A program made the position numbers and the translations under genes. This document shows positions 24,504-32,680 of a stretch of 64,000 bases of DNA, piece after piece (the stretch's first letter is position 1; each line of letters begins with the position of its first letter). A model generated the notes under the pieces. It did not search any database. It was not told where the DNA came from and saw nothing but the letters and a program-made list of their open reading frames with translations. Source of the DNA: Hymenobacter sp. DG01 (GTDB taxonomy: Bacteria > Bacteroidota > Bacteroidia > Cytophagales > Hymenobacteraceae); the NCBI RefSeq assembly GCF_006352025.1, contig NZ_CP040936.1:1488001-1552000 (forward strand), read 5' to 3'.

Positions 24504-25529
24504 ATGACGCACGCCGACCGCCTGGCTGCTTTCGTGGCCCTGGGCCAGCGCCTCTCTGATCTTACTACCCCCGCCTACGCCGATGAACTGGCCGGCCTGG
24601 CTGCCCGGGCCCGCAACCAGAACAACTGGTTTGATTTACCCAACGTCACGTCGGCCATTCGGGGCATTGCGCATCTGCTCGCGGAGAAACCTCTGCGCCA
24701 GTGGTCGGCCCGCTACCCCCAGGAGCCCGCCCAACCCCGCAAGATTGGGGTAGTTATGGCCGGCAATATTCCCCTGGTGGGCTTTCATGATGCTTTGTGC
24801 GTGCTGCTCTCGGGCCACATTCTGCTGGCCAAGCTCAGCTCCGATGATACCGCGCTGATGACGTGGGTACTGGAGGAGCTGACGCGCCTGGAGCCGCGCT
24901 TTACGGAGCAGATTCAGCTGGTGCCGCGCCTGAATGCCGCCGACGCCTTTATTGCCACCGGCTCCGACAATACGGCCCGCTACTTTGAGTACTACTTCGG
25001 CAAAAAGCCCAACATCATCCGGCGCAACCGCACCAGCCTGGCCGTACTCACGGGCCGCGAAACCGACTACGATTTGGGTATGCTGGGCGAAGACATTTTC
25101 CGCTACTACGGCCTGGGCTGCCGCAACGTAAGCAAGCTCTACGTGCCCGAAGGCTACGATTTCACGCCCCTGCTCGACTCCCTGCAGCCCTGGCACCGCG
25201 TACTGGAGCACAACCGCTACCAGAACAACTACGACTACAACAAGAGCATCATGCTGGTGAACCGCGTGCCTCACCTCGACTCCGGCTTCCTGCTGCTCAC
25301 CCAAAGTACTCAACTGGTGTCGCCTATTTCGGTGCTGCACTACGAAACGTACGGCAACGAGGTGGACTTGGTGGTGCGCCTGGCCGATGTGGCGGCTCAA
25401 ACTCAGTGCCTTGTCTCGGCGGGCGGGCTGTTTGCGGGTAGCTTTCCGTTTGGCCGGGCCCAGCAGCCGGGGGTAGCCGATTACGCCGATGGCGTGGATA
25501 CTATGGCCTTTTTGGCGGAACTGGCGTAA
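24504..25529 (+). CDS. Acyl-CoA reductase, LuxC family
   Basis: 341 residues from the ATG at 24504 (the in-frame TTG at 24465 adds an unlikely leader). It resembles the LuxC family: KIGVVMAGNIPLVGFHDALCVLL near residue 85, the IATGSDNTARYFEYYFGKKP stretch and a GLGCRNVSKLYVP segment with the cysteine at the expected position of the active-site thiol. LuxC enzymes reduce acyl-CoA or acyl-ACP to aldehyde with NADPH. No luxAB or luxDE is present, so bioluminescence is not implied. The role in Cytophagales is unclear to me. Confidence 0.85.
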   Translation: MTHADRLAAFVALGQRLSDLTTPAYADELAGLAARARNQNNWFDLPNVTSAIRGIAHLLAEKPLRQWSARYPQEPAQPRKIGVVMAGNIPLVGFHDALCVLLSGHILLAKLSSDDTALMTWVLEELTRLEPRFTEQIQLVPRLNAADAFIATGSDNTARYFEYYFGKKPNIIRRNRTSLAVLTGRETDYDLGMLGEDIFRYYGLGCRNVSKLYVPEGYDFTPLLDSLQPWHRVLEHNRYQNNYDYNKSIMLVNRVPHLDSGFLLLTQSTQLVSPISVLHYETYGNEVDLVVRLADVAAQTQCLVSAGGLFAGSFPFGRAQQPGVADYADGVDTMAFLAELA

Positions 25530-25651
25530 AAAAGGAGAGCAGGCTCAGAAGGCCTATACCTGCCGGGGCCCGCTCATGCGTTCTTCACGCACGTTCTGGC
25601 ACCTTCGTTGCCTTCCCCTGTTCATCGTTGAACGTTCTATTCCGTACTACC

Positions 25652-25963
25652 ATGATTCCTGAACTGAAGACCACCGACCCGACCATAGAAACCATTGAAA
25701 AAGAAGTTATTCCGAGCCTGCGCTTCTCTACTGAAGATGTCCTGACGGAAAAAGCCGACATCCAGCGACGCCGCCACGACGCCGAACGCGCCGCGACCCT
25801 AGGCAACGCCTACCACGGCAAACTCGACATCTACTTTCAGACCGCCGATGGTAGCGTAAAGCGCGTGTACACCACTGTGTGGGCTACTCACGAGGAATAC
25901 CTGACGCTTAAGTCCGGCATCTCCCTACCCCTGCGTGCGGTCCTAAGCTTCGACTTCTATTAA
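25652..25963 (+). CDS. Small conserved-looking cytoplasmic protein, function unknown
   Basis: 103 residues from the ATG at 25652; an in-frame TTG at 25628 is possible but less likely. The N-terminal half is helical and charged (VLTEKADIQRRRHDAERAATLGNAYHG). The second half reads like a small beta barrel (KLDIYFQTADGSVKRVYTTVWATHEEYLTLKSGISLPLRAVLSFDF), suggesting an Sm-like or PRC-like beta-strand fold, but that is a guess. No signal peptide. Strong tandem hairpins follow. Confidence 0.6.
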   Translation: MIPELKTTDPTIETIEKEVIPSLRFSTEDVLTEKADIQRRRHDAERAATLGNAYHGKLDIYFQTADGSVKRVYTTVWATHEEYLTLKSGISLPLRAVLSFDFY

Positions 25964-25977
25964 TCACGGATTTTTGA

Positions 25978-26060
25978 CTTACCCGAACTTCCTCGGGTAA
26001 GCTTCTTCTATAAAAAAGCCCGTTCGACAAGTTGTCGAGCGGGCTTTTTTATAGAAGAAA
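25978..26060. terminator. Tandem hairpins, the second a long bidirectional terminator
   Basis: First hairpin: CTTACCCGA (25978-25986) with TCGGGTAAG (25993-26001), perfect. The second follows directly: 26002-26030 pairs with 26032-26060 at 28 of 29 positions, with AAAAAAGCCCG / CGGGCTTTTTT in the middle. It serves both the small protein gene and the convergent uridine phosphorylase gene. Confidence 0.9.
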
Positions 26061-26094
26061 GGTGCTTTATCAGACTGCTACTTGCTCAATCCGA

Positions 26095-26117
26095 TTTAGT
26101 CACGATTCGTGACTAAA
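26095..26117. promoter_or_regulatory. Perfect 10-bp palindrome over the uridine phosphorylase stop codon
   Basis: TTTAGTCACG (26095-26104), 3-nt spacer, CGTGACTAAA (26108-26117). The right half contains the stop codon of the minus-strand gene (26113-26115). It could be a protein-binding site or a short mRNA 3' stem. Confidence 0.55.
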
Positions 26118-26985
26118 TGCGCTCCAGGGTGGTGGCAATCAGGTTGTTTACTACCTGGTCGGAGTTGGTGGCAAATTCGCCGGTGGCACGGTTGGCCACA
26201 ATGGCGTTCAGCGACACTACCTCGTGGCCCAGCATGCGGCCCAGGGAATAATAGCCAGCCGTTTCCATCTCAAAGTTGGTGAGGCGGAACTCGCCTTCAG
26301 CGCTGTGGTAGCGGAACTGCTGGAACTGCTCAATCAGGTTGGCAAGGCGCAGGTCCAGGCGCAGCACGCGGCCCTGGGGACCGTAGAAGCCGGGGCAGGT
26401 GAGCGTGTTGCCAGTGACCATGCCCGCGCCCAGCTGCTCGCGCAGCAAATCGGAGCCGCGCACGCAGTACGGGCGGTAATCAAGCTGCAGGCTTTGTTGC
26501 ACACCACGCGCTACCTCTACCTCCAGGCCCGTTTCCACCAGGGGGTAGAACTGCATCAGCGAGTCCAGGCCCACGGCGTGTTCCGACACCAACAGGGAGC
26601 CCACCGGAATATCGGCCTGCAGAGAGCCGCTGGTACCCACCCGCACGATGCGCAGGTTGATCCGCTCCTCCAAAGGGCGTGGCTCGCGCGTCACGAAGTC
26701 GATGTTCACCAGCGCATCCAGCTCATTCATCAGGATGTCGATGTTATCAGTACCCATGCCCGTGCTGATAACGGTGAGGCGCTTACCGCGGTAGTAGCCC
26801 ACATGCGTCACAAACTCGCGCTTGTGAATGATGGTTTCGATGGAATCAAAGTGCTGGCTAACCGTGGGTACGCGCTCCGGGTCGCCGACCGTGATGATGG
26901 TTTCGGAAATATGGTCGGGTAGCAGGTTCAGATGGTAGATGCTGCCATCCTTGTTGAGGATCAGCTCCGATTCGGCGATGGGCAT
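26113..26985 (-). CDS. Uridine phosphorylase-type nucleoside phosphorylase
   Basis: 290 residues from the ATG at 26985 (MPIAESELILNKDGSIYHL); an upstream in-frame ATG would extend into repeat DNA. The NP-I/PNP_UDP family features are present: TVGDPERVPTVSQHFD at the N-terminus (phosphate-binding GDP), STGMGTDNIDILMNELDAL, RVGTSGSLQADIPVGSLL (family signature) and NFEMETAGYYSLGRMLGHE, whose Glu-Met-Glu contacts ribose. It phosphorolyses a pyrimidine nucleoside in salvage. Purine specificity cannot be excluded from the sequence alone. Confidence 0.88.
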   Translation of the reverse strand: MPIAESELILNKDGSIYHLNLLPDHISETIITVGDPERVPTVSQHFDSIETIIHKREFVTHVGYYRGKRLTVISTGMGTDNIDILMNELDALVNIDFVTREPRPLEERINLRIVRVGTSGSLQADIPVGSLLVSEHAVGLDSLMQFYPLVETGLEVEVARGVQQSLQLDYRPYCVRGSDLLREQLGAGMVTGNTLTCPGFYGPQGRVLRLDLRLANLIEQFQQFRYHSAEGEFRLTNFEMETAGYYSLGRMLGHEVVSLNAIVANRATGEFATNSDQVVNNLIATTLERI

Positions 26986-27099
26986 AAGAGGGGGATTTTT
27001 AGAAAAGGAAGGTGCAATGGTACGGCAAAAACCGCAGTTTGGGTTCGGGGATAATCTGGCGAACAATCTTCAACTACGTGCCGACGCACACGAAAGCGC

Positions 27100-27199
27100 G
27101 TCATCCTGAGCAGAGCGAAGGACCTTCTCACGCCAGAACGATTCCTGTACAAGCGGCTCGTTCTGGCGTGAGAAGGTCCTTCGCTCTGCTCAGGATGAC
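27100..27199. repeat. REP-like palindrome, perfect 42-bp inverted repeat
   Basis: Left arm 27100-27141 and right arm 27158-27199 are exact reverse complements over 42 nt (outer GTCATCCTGAGCAGAGCG, then GAAGGACCT) with a 16-nt loop. It lies between the uridine phosphorylase gene and trhO, 18 bp after the trhO stop. Open frames through it read HPEQSEGPS and SFALLRMT, peptides familiar from spurious repeat translations in many bacterial genomes. Confidence 0.95.
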
Positions 27200-27217
27200 A
27201 GTTGGGTTCAGAGGTTT

Positions 27218-28171
27218 TTACCGGGCCGGGGCGCGGTACGACAGCAGGCCCTGCTCGGGGTTGTAGTTGTTGCTGTTCTTGGGGTAGGCGCCGGTTCCGT
27301 CGTAAGGGCGCTTATCGGGGTGCTCCTGGCAGGTGGTGGAGCAGGCACCATCGAGCTGCTGGCCGCAGGTTTCGCAGAGTGGAATGTGGGCGTTGCAGTG
27401 CGGGTTAGCGCAGTTCACCATCCGGTCGGAGGGGGTGTGGCAGTGGTGGCAGTGGCTGATGATGCTGGGGTTCACGCTGTTCACGTCCACGGCCACGCGG
27501 CCATCGAATACGTAGCACTTGCCCTCAAAATCTTCGCCCCCGGCTTCCAACCCGTACTTAATGATGCCGCCGTGCAGCTGGTACACATTCTCGAACCCCT
27601 GCTCCAGCAGGAAAGCCGAGGCCTTCTCGCACTTGATGCCGCCGGTGCAGTAGGTCAGAATTTTCTTGTCCTTGAACTGCTCCAGCTCCTGCACCTTATC
27701 CGGAAACTCGCGGAAGTTCTCAATGTCCAGCGTAATGGCATTCTTGAAGCGGCCCAGGTTGTGCTCGTAGTCGGAGCGCACATCCAGCACCACTACATCC
27801 TCCTGGTCCTTCAGGTCGCGGAATTCAGTAGGCGAGAGGTGAATGCCGGTACGCTCGTAGGGTTTGATGTGGGGTAGGCCCACGTGCACGATTTCCGGCT
27901 TCACGCGCACATGCAGCTTCTGGAAGGTGTGAGCTGGAGCTTCTTCCACCTTGAATTCCAGCGCCGCAAAGCGCGGATCGGCTTTCACCAGGCGCATATA
28001 TTCCTCACAGTCGGCCCGCAGGCCCGACACGGTGCCGTTCAGCCCCTCAGAGGCCACGATGATGCGCCCCAGCAAATTCAGGCTCAGGCACAGCCGGTGG
28101 TGCTCCTCCCGAAACTGCTCGGGGTTCTCAATGGGCGTGTAGCAATAATACAGCAGAACGAGGTAGTCCAT
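27218..28171 (-). CDS. trhO: tRNA uridine(34) hydroxylase TrhO (rhodanese-related)
   Basis: 317 residues. An N-terminal domain (LVLLYYCYTPIENPEQFREEH, GRIIVASEGLNGTVSG) precedes a rhodanese domain with the catalytic cysteine in ILTYCTGGIKCEKASAFL (about residue 172), matching the TrhO/YceA family, which makes 5-hydroxyuridine at the wobble position of tRNAs. The C-terminal 75 residues contain eight or more cysteines and several histidines (HCHHCHTPSDRMVNC, CETCGQQLDGACSTTC), probably a zinc-binding module. It is downstream of the acyltransferase gene across an 80-bp repeat-like spacer. Confidence 0.93.
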   Translation of the reverse strand: MDYLVLLYYCYTPIENPEQFREEHHRLCLSLNLLGRIIVASEGLNGTVSGLRADCEEYMRLVKADPRFAALEFKVEEAPAHTFQKLHVRVKPEIVHVGLPHIKPYERTGIHLSPTEFRDLKDQEDVVVLDVRSDYEHNLGRFKNAITLDIENFREFPDKVQELEQFKDKKILTYCTGGIKCEKASAFLLEQGFENVYQLHGGIIKYGLEAGGEDFEGKCYVFDGRVAVDVNSVNPSIISHCHHCHTPSDRMVNCANPHCNAHIPLCETCGQQLDGACSTTCQEHPDKRPYDGTGAYPKNSNNYNPEQGLLSYRAPAR

Positions 28172-28251
28172 TCTTCTATAGAAGTGAGTGCAAGAGCTTC
28201 GAACTGAGAATGGTTTCTGCAGACTTAGCTCTTCGTCCTAAAATCTTGGTC
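28172..28251. repeat. Spacer with 7-nt phased repeats (acyltransferase-trhO)
   Basis: On the plus strand CTTAGCT CTTCGTC CTAAAAT CTTGGTC CTAAACT reads in 7-nt phase up to the acyltransferase stop codon, and AAGAGCTTCGAAC on the trhO side pairs partly with it (AAGAGCT/AGCTCTT). It is a weaker member of the spacer family and shares the AAGAGCT word with 7893-7963. Confidence 0.55.
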
Positions 28252-28884
28252 CTAAACTTTTTGGGCGGGGTTGCCGAACACCGTCTGGCCGGCAGGCACG
28301 TCGGCTACCACCACGGAGCCAGCGCCTACGCGGGCCTTGGCGCCAATTTTTACACCAGCCACAACTACTGCTCCGGCCCCGATAAAGGCCAGCTCCCCTA
28401 CCGTTACTTCGGCGTTGAGGATGGCACCGGCACCTAGCTGAGAGTAGTCGCCCATTTCAGCCTTCACATCTACCACGGCATTAGCCCCGAGGATGCAGCC
28501 ATCACCGACTTTGGCGGTGCCGGCCACCACGGCGTTGGCCCCAATGAGGATGCCATGGCCCAGCCACGCGTGCGGCGATACGCTGGCCCGCTGGTGGATG
28601 GCGTTGACGGGGGCTACCTCGTATTCCTGGCGCAGCATGCCTGTGAGGCTGCGGCGGCTGGCGGTATCTTCAGTAGCCACGAATACCTCGCACTTCTTGC
28701 CCAGCAGCTTCAGCAGCTCTTTGTCGTCGGTGCTGCCCATCACGGGCACATCGTTGAGTTCGGTGTTCTGCAGAGCGGCGTTGTCGTCGAGCAGGCAGTA
28801 TACCACTACATCGTTGCTTTGAAAGACATCGAGGGCTGCGGTACCGACGGCTTGTGCGCCCAGAATGATGACAGGGTTTTCCAT
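28252..28884 (-). CDS. NeuD/PglD-like sugar O-acyltransferase
   Basis: 210 residues. The N-terminal 75 residues form a Rossmann-like nucleotide-sugar-binding domain (ENPVIILGAQAVGTAALDVF). From about residue 95, hexapeptide repeats of a left-handed beta-helix follow (LIGANAVVAGTAKVGDGCILGANAVVDVKAEMGDYSQLGAGAI), ending GSVVVADVPAGQTVFGNPAQKV. The fold and length fit the sialic acid or bacillosamine acetyltransferases NeuD/PglD. The expected catalytic histidine region reads VSPHAWLG. The substrate is unknown, and there is no glycan cluster around it. Confidence 0.85.
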   Translation of the reverse strand: MENPVIILGAQAVGTAALDVFQSNDVVVYCLLDDNAALQNTELNDVPVMGSTDDKELLKLLGKKCEVFVATEDTASRRSLTGMLRQEYEVAPVNAIHQRASVSPHAWLGHGILIGANAVVAGTAKVGDGCILGANAVVDVKAEMGDYSQLGAGAILNAEVTVGELAFIGAGAVVVAGVKIGAKARVGAGSVVVADVPAGQTVFGNPAQKV

Positions 28885-28934
28885 AGTATCAAAAACGGCC
28901 GCGGGGCGGCCGGGGAGAATAGGTTTTGGGAGGG

Positions 28935-28942
28935 CAAAGATA
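28935..28942 (-). promoter_or_regulatory. Candidate -7 box TATCTTTG for the acyltransferase gene
   Basis: Exact TAnnTTTG on the minus strand, 50 bp upstream of the ATG at 28884. Confidence 0.5.
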
Positions 28943-29094
28943 CACGTTCTGCCGGCTAGGCCGAGTATGCACGGTGTATGAGGGACAGAACAAAGGCTGC
29001 GGACGTTTAGCTCCCGGGCTTGCGCCTACCTCCTACCGGAGCTTGAACCGAGCCGAAGTCGCAGCCTAGAAGCCGGGCATTGCCCTACCCCCTA

Positions 29095-30360
29095 TTAAAG
29101 CCTGAACCTTCGCAGCAGGGTAGCCGCGTAGTCGTTTTGCAGCAGGAGCACCAGCAGAAACGGCAGGAACGTCACGCGGTAGCGGTTGAGGGTGCCCAGG
29201 TTGGGAGTAGTGAGGCCCAGCAACACCGCCAGCACCAGGCAATACACCAGCAGGGCCAGCACCAGGGCAAAGGGCAACTGCCCCGCCCGGCCCCGCACCG
29301 CCGCCACTGCCGCCGCACCCAGGGCCACCAGCAGCCCCAGGTTTTCGAGGCCCGCCAGCCGGTACAGAACCGAGCGTCCCTCCCAGGGCCAGGGCCGGGT
29401 CAGGGTATTGAAGGCGGCCTGGGGCGAGTGCAGCACTACACTTTCGGTAGTGGGCTTGAGGTCGGGGTACTCCAGATGGGGCCGCCCCTCCGAGATTTTA
29501 AGCAGATCGGAATAGTTGCGCTGCAGCTGGGAAGTGAATTTGTTGGCCCGAAAAACCGGACTGATTTCACCAGCGACCCAGGCGCCACCGCTCAGCAGCG
29601 CCAGCAGCAGCAGCGCCTGTACTACCCGGCTGCGGGCCCCACCCAGGTGCTGCACCACCCGGATCAGCCCCAGCCCTGCCAGGCAACCAAACAAGACGAT
29701 GGCAAAGAAATACCGCATCTTGAAGTGCAGAACTACGGCCGCCAGCAGCCCCAGCACCAGCCACCCGCGGCGACCGTCGGCGTAAGCCAGCCGAATAACC
29801 AGCGCCAGCACCAGCGCGCCGCTGCCTACCAGCAGGCTTTCCTTGGTCAACCCCGAGGTCCAGTACACAACAGTGGGCCAGAGCAGAAACCCCACGACCA
29901 CGCTGCCGGGAGTAGCCGCTGGCCACCGCAGCCGCAGCAGCCTGACCAGCTCCCAGCTGCAGATAAAGCTGAACAGCGACAGGTAGCAGCCATTCAGCAG
30001 GGCATTGCCCAGGCTGGCCAGGTTCAGCGCCGAGAGTACCTTAATGAGAAACAGCGTGTTGGAAAAGCCATGAAACACCAGGTGCCAGCGCCCCCAATGG
30101 AACTCATCGGTAGGCAGCATCCGTAGCCACTGGCCGGGAGCCTGCCACAACTGCTCACTCAGGCGGTCGGCCCACACCAGAAAGTAGCCCGCGTCTTCGC
30201 TGAGTACGGTAATGGAAACACCGGTTGCCAGCAGCTTGAGCGCCATGGTAGGCAGCACCCACCGCCCTAGGTCCGGGGTACGGCGCGCCCGCCCTACCCA
30301 CCGATACACGGCCCACACCAGCGCCACATTCAGAACCAAAGCAAGCAGCAAATGGGGCAA
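29095..30360 (-). CDS. Polytopic membrane protein, GT-C or polymerase-like, function unknown
   Basis: 421 residues with roughly ten hydrophobic helices. A loop after helix 3 contains SEDAGYFLVWADRLSEQLWQ, and a later one KFTSQLQRNYSDLLKISEGRPHLEYPD. The conserved-looking WTSGLTKESLLVG segment in the middle recalls oligosaccharide polymerase and GT-C-like proteins of Bacteroidota. No defined family motif is certain. It lies 51 bp downstream of the DUF2851 gene on the same strand. Confidence 0.6.
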   Translation of the reverse strand: MPHLLLALVLNVALVWAVYRWVGRARRTPDLGRWVLPTMALKLLATGVSITVLSEDAGYFLVWADRLSEQLWQAPGQWLRMLPTDEFHWGRWHLVFHGFSNTLFLIKVLSALNLASLGNALLNGCYLSLFSFICSWELVRLLRLRWPAATPGSVVVGFLLWPTVVYWTSGLTKESLLVGSGALVLALVIRLAYADGRRGWLVLGLLAAVVLHFKMRYFFAIVLFGCLAGLGLIRVVQHLGGARSRVVQALLLLALLSGGAWVAGEISPVFRANKFTSQLQRNYSDLLKISEGRPHLEYPDLKPTTESVVLHSPQAAFNTLTRPWPWEGRSVLYRLAGLENLGLLVALGAAAVAAVRGRAGQLPFALVLALLVYCLVLAVLLGLTTPNLGTLNRYRVTFLPFLLVLLLQNDYAATLLRRFRL

Positions 30361-30411
30361 GATGGCGGGGGCTTAACGTGAAGGATGGACAGGTGGTACC
30401 AGCGGCAGAGC

Positions 30412-31695
30412 CTACCGCTGCCGCAAGATACTACCCCCAATGGCACAGCGCACGCACTGGCGGGGCGCGCAGTAGCCCCGGTGCAGGGCCAGCAGCCCCT
30501 GGGAGTCGGCGGCCGAGGCATTGCGGAAGCCCGCCAGCTGATATACATCCAGTACGTGGTTCTGCTCGGCCGGCAGCTGGTCGAGCAGGGTAACGGCCGC
30601 TTCTACCAGTTCGGGGTTGCCCAGGTAGCGGGCATAGGCTACCCGCAGCGGCACTACCAGGTTAGTTACCAGCAAATGAATGCTGCTCCGGCCTAGCACG
30701 GCCACTTTCCCGGCTTTGCCGGGCCGGTAGTGAGTTTGCCAGTACTCGGGCAGCGGAGTGGCAAAGAACTGCTCTAGAGCCCGGATGTCGCGGGCGCTCA
30801 GCAAGACATCAAACAAAGCAGGGCGGGCGTGGAGCAAGCCCGTAAGCTGGGCCAAGCGTACCGTCGGGAAGTTGGCCGGGCGCAACCGCAGAAAGTTCCA
30901 GTCGTGGGCAGCCAGGGCCGTGCCACTGAGGTTGTACTTGTGGCGCAGAAAGGCAAACTCCTGCCGCAAGTCCTGCAAATAGGCATCCGTAGGCTCAATT
31001 TCTTCCAGGAAGCCTGCCTGCCCAAACACCAGCGCGGCTAGCTGGCGCGCATCATGGCGGTGGCGGCGCAGCACCGGGAGCGGCAGGGCCTTGGCCAGGC
31101 GGGACATAGGCTCGGCGTTTTTCTGGAAGCCGAAGGCGGCGGCTAGCGCGTGCCAGGTAGTGGCCTCCCAGTCCTGGCCCTGCTGCTGATGCAGGGCCGT
31201 TATCAGGTCGGCCTTGTGCTCCATCCGCTCCAGCAGGGTGCGGCCGGTCATCATGGTGCGGGTTAGCTCCGATGCCTGACTTAGCAGCGGGGCACAGGGT
31301 AGGGCGGCCTCGGGGGGTTGCTCCCGCAGCTGCTCATAGGTAGCCAGCAGATGCGGCGCTATCCGGCTGCCAAGGGCCAAGGCCGGCACCACCGAGCCAT
31401 TGGTTCGGCACACTTTCTGATCGGCAAGGTACACCACGTGTAGTACCACCTGGTCGTACTTGAGGTCAGTCTGGTGCTGGTGCCGAAACCAGTCGGAGGC
31501 TCGGATATGAATTTCTACTGCCCCGTTCCACTCTACCTCCCCTAACTGCAGGCGGGCATTCAAGAAATCGGGGCCGGCATCGGGGTTGCGCTGGCCAGGC
31601 CGCAGCACGGTTACTGGCTGACCATCCTCCGTCTGCAAACTGGTTTTATCGAAGTACTGGTGCTGCCAAACGTAGTGCAGAAAGTCTTCTTGCAT
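30412..31695 (-). CDS. DUF2851 family protein
   Basis: 427 residues from the ATG at 31695 (MQEDFLHYVWQHQYFD); the alternative ATG 15 bp upstream is less typical. The N-terminal half has the family hallmarks VLRPGQRNPDAGPDFLNARLQLGEVEWNGAVEIHIRASDW (split motif: GxxNxDAGPDF then EWxGxVEIHxxxSDW), resembling a nuclease-like beta core, and Cys-rich positions lie at the C-terminus (CAPRQCVRC). This family is almost confined to Bacteroidota. The function is unknown. Confidence 0.88.
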   Translation of the reverse strand: MQEDFLHYVWQHQYFDKTSLQTEDGQPVTVLRPGQRNPDAGPDFLNARLQLGEVEWNGAVEIHIRASDWFRHQHQTDLKYDQVVLHVVYLADQKVCRTNGSVVPALALGSRIAPHLLATYEQLREQPPEAALPCAPLLSQASELTRTMMTGRTLLERMEHKADLITALHQQQGQDWEATTWHALAAAFGFQKNAEPMSRLAKALPLPVLRRHRHDARQLAALVFGQAGFLEEIEPTDAYLQDLRQEFAFLRHKYNLSGTALAAHDWNFLRLRPANFPTVRLAQLTGLLHARPALFDVLLSARDIRALEQFFATPLPEYWQTHYRPGKAGKVAVLGRSSIHLLVTNLVVPLRVAYARYLGNPELVEAAVTLLDQLPAEQNHVLDVYQLAGFRNASAADSQGLLALHRGYCAPRQCVRCAIGGSILRQR

Positions 31696-31799
31696 AGCGG
31701 GATAATACAAGTATAGTAATGTAAAAATAACCTTCTCAGGCTCCTAAAGATAGAAGCTCTGTGCTATCTTGCTAGCAGGCTTTCATCATTCCTTACTAT

Positions 31800-32660
31800 T
31801 TGGCACACCTTTACTCTGATTCGCGGGTACTGCCGGACAGCGTCCGCCGGGCCCTGACGTTTTTCTACCGCTCACGCTTTACGCGCAACTACAGCTCCCG
31901 CTACGTCCGGCGGGCGCTGGCGCTACTGCAGGAAGCCGCCGAACGTGGCAATGGCAGTGCCATGAGTTTTCTGGGGGTAGCCTACGGCGAAGCCTGGGGC
32001 TTACCTCAGGACCTGGAAAAGGCCGTTTACTGGCTGCGAAGAGCCGCCGACACCGGGCATCAGCTGGCCCGCTACAACTTGGCCGTTGCTTATGATAACG
32101 GTCTGGGAGTTGCGCGCAACCGCGTGCAGGCTTGGCTGCTGTTTCGGAGGCTGGCCACGGAAGGCTACCGCGACGCCCAATTCGGTGCGGCTCATATGCT
32201 GTTTTACGGCGAGGGGGTAATGCAGAACTACCCCCAGGCCCGCTACTGGGCCCGGCAAGCCGCGCGGCAGGGCCACCCGGAGGCCATGCAATTGCTGGGC
32301 ACCTGCCTGTTGCGCGGCCTGGGCGGGCCAACCCGCCTGCCGGCGGCCCAGCGCTGGCTGAAGCGTGCCGTAGCCGCTGGAAGCTGCCTGGCCGTAAAGC
32401 GCCTGGCCGAGTCCTGGCAGCACTCCGCCAACACCGTCCAGCCCGAGGATATTATCCGCTACCTCGAAAAGCTAATTGAGGCCCGGAGCAAAGCCATAGC
32501 AACCCAGGCGCTCTATACGCTGGGCTGCTTCGGGCAGCAGTACCCTCACCTGCTACCGGCACGCCGCTCCAACGTCAGGGAATATTTCCGCTGGGCAGCC
32601 CGGTTCAAGCACCTGGAAGCGGCCCTGAAATTTGCCCAGCTTCAGGGCGAAAAGTTTTAA
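31800..32660 (+). CDS. Sel1-like repeat protein
   Basis: 286 residues starting at a TTG (31800); no in-frame ATG gives a better start. From about residue 40 there are four to five Sel1-like TPR repeats of about 36 residues (ALLQEAAERGNGSAMSFLG, AVYWLRRAADTGHQLARYN, ARYWARQAARQGHPEAMQLLG, AQRWLKRAVAAGSCLAVKRL), each with the typical A-x-G/A-x-x-x-A-x-x-x-L-G pattern. No signal peptide is visible. Such proteins are adaptor scaffolds; the partner is unknown. It is divergent from the DUF2851 gene, and a TATCTTGC at about 31770 is a weak -7 candidate. Confidence 0.85.
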   Translation: MAHLYSDSRVLPDSVRRALTFFYRSRFTRNYSSRYVRRALALLQEAAERGNGSAMSFLGVAYGEAWGLPQDLEKAVYWLRRAADTGHQLARYNLAVAYDNGLGVARNRVQAWLLFRRLATEGYRDAQFGAAHMLFYGEGVMQNYPQARYWARQAARQGHPEAMQLLGTCLLRGLGGPTRLPAAQRWLKRAVAAGSCLAVKRLAESWQHSANTVQPEDIIRYLEKLIEARSKAIATQALYTLGCFGQQYPHLLPARRSNVREYFRWAARFKHLEAALKFAQLQGEKF

Positions 32661-32680
32661 GCAGCCAGGGTACAAATCAA

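Noticed and set aside
24504..25529. Bioluminescence (lux) gene cluster
   Set aside because: Only a LuxC-type reductase is present; no luciferase or LuxD/LuxE genes are found.
27012..27266. Open frame over the palindrome reading HPEQSEGPS and SFALLRMT
   Set aside because: These peptides are translations of the palindromic repeat itself; a perfect 42-bp inverted repeat explains the frame.
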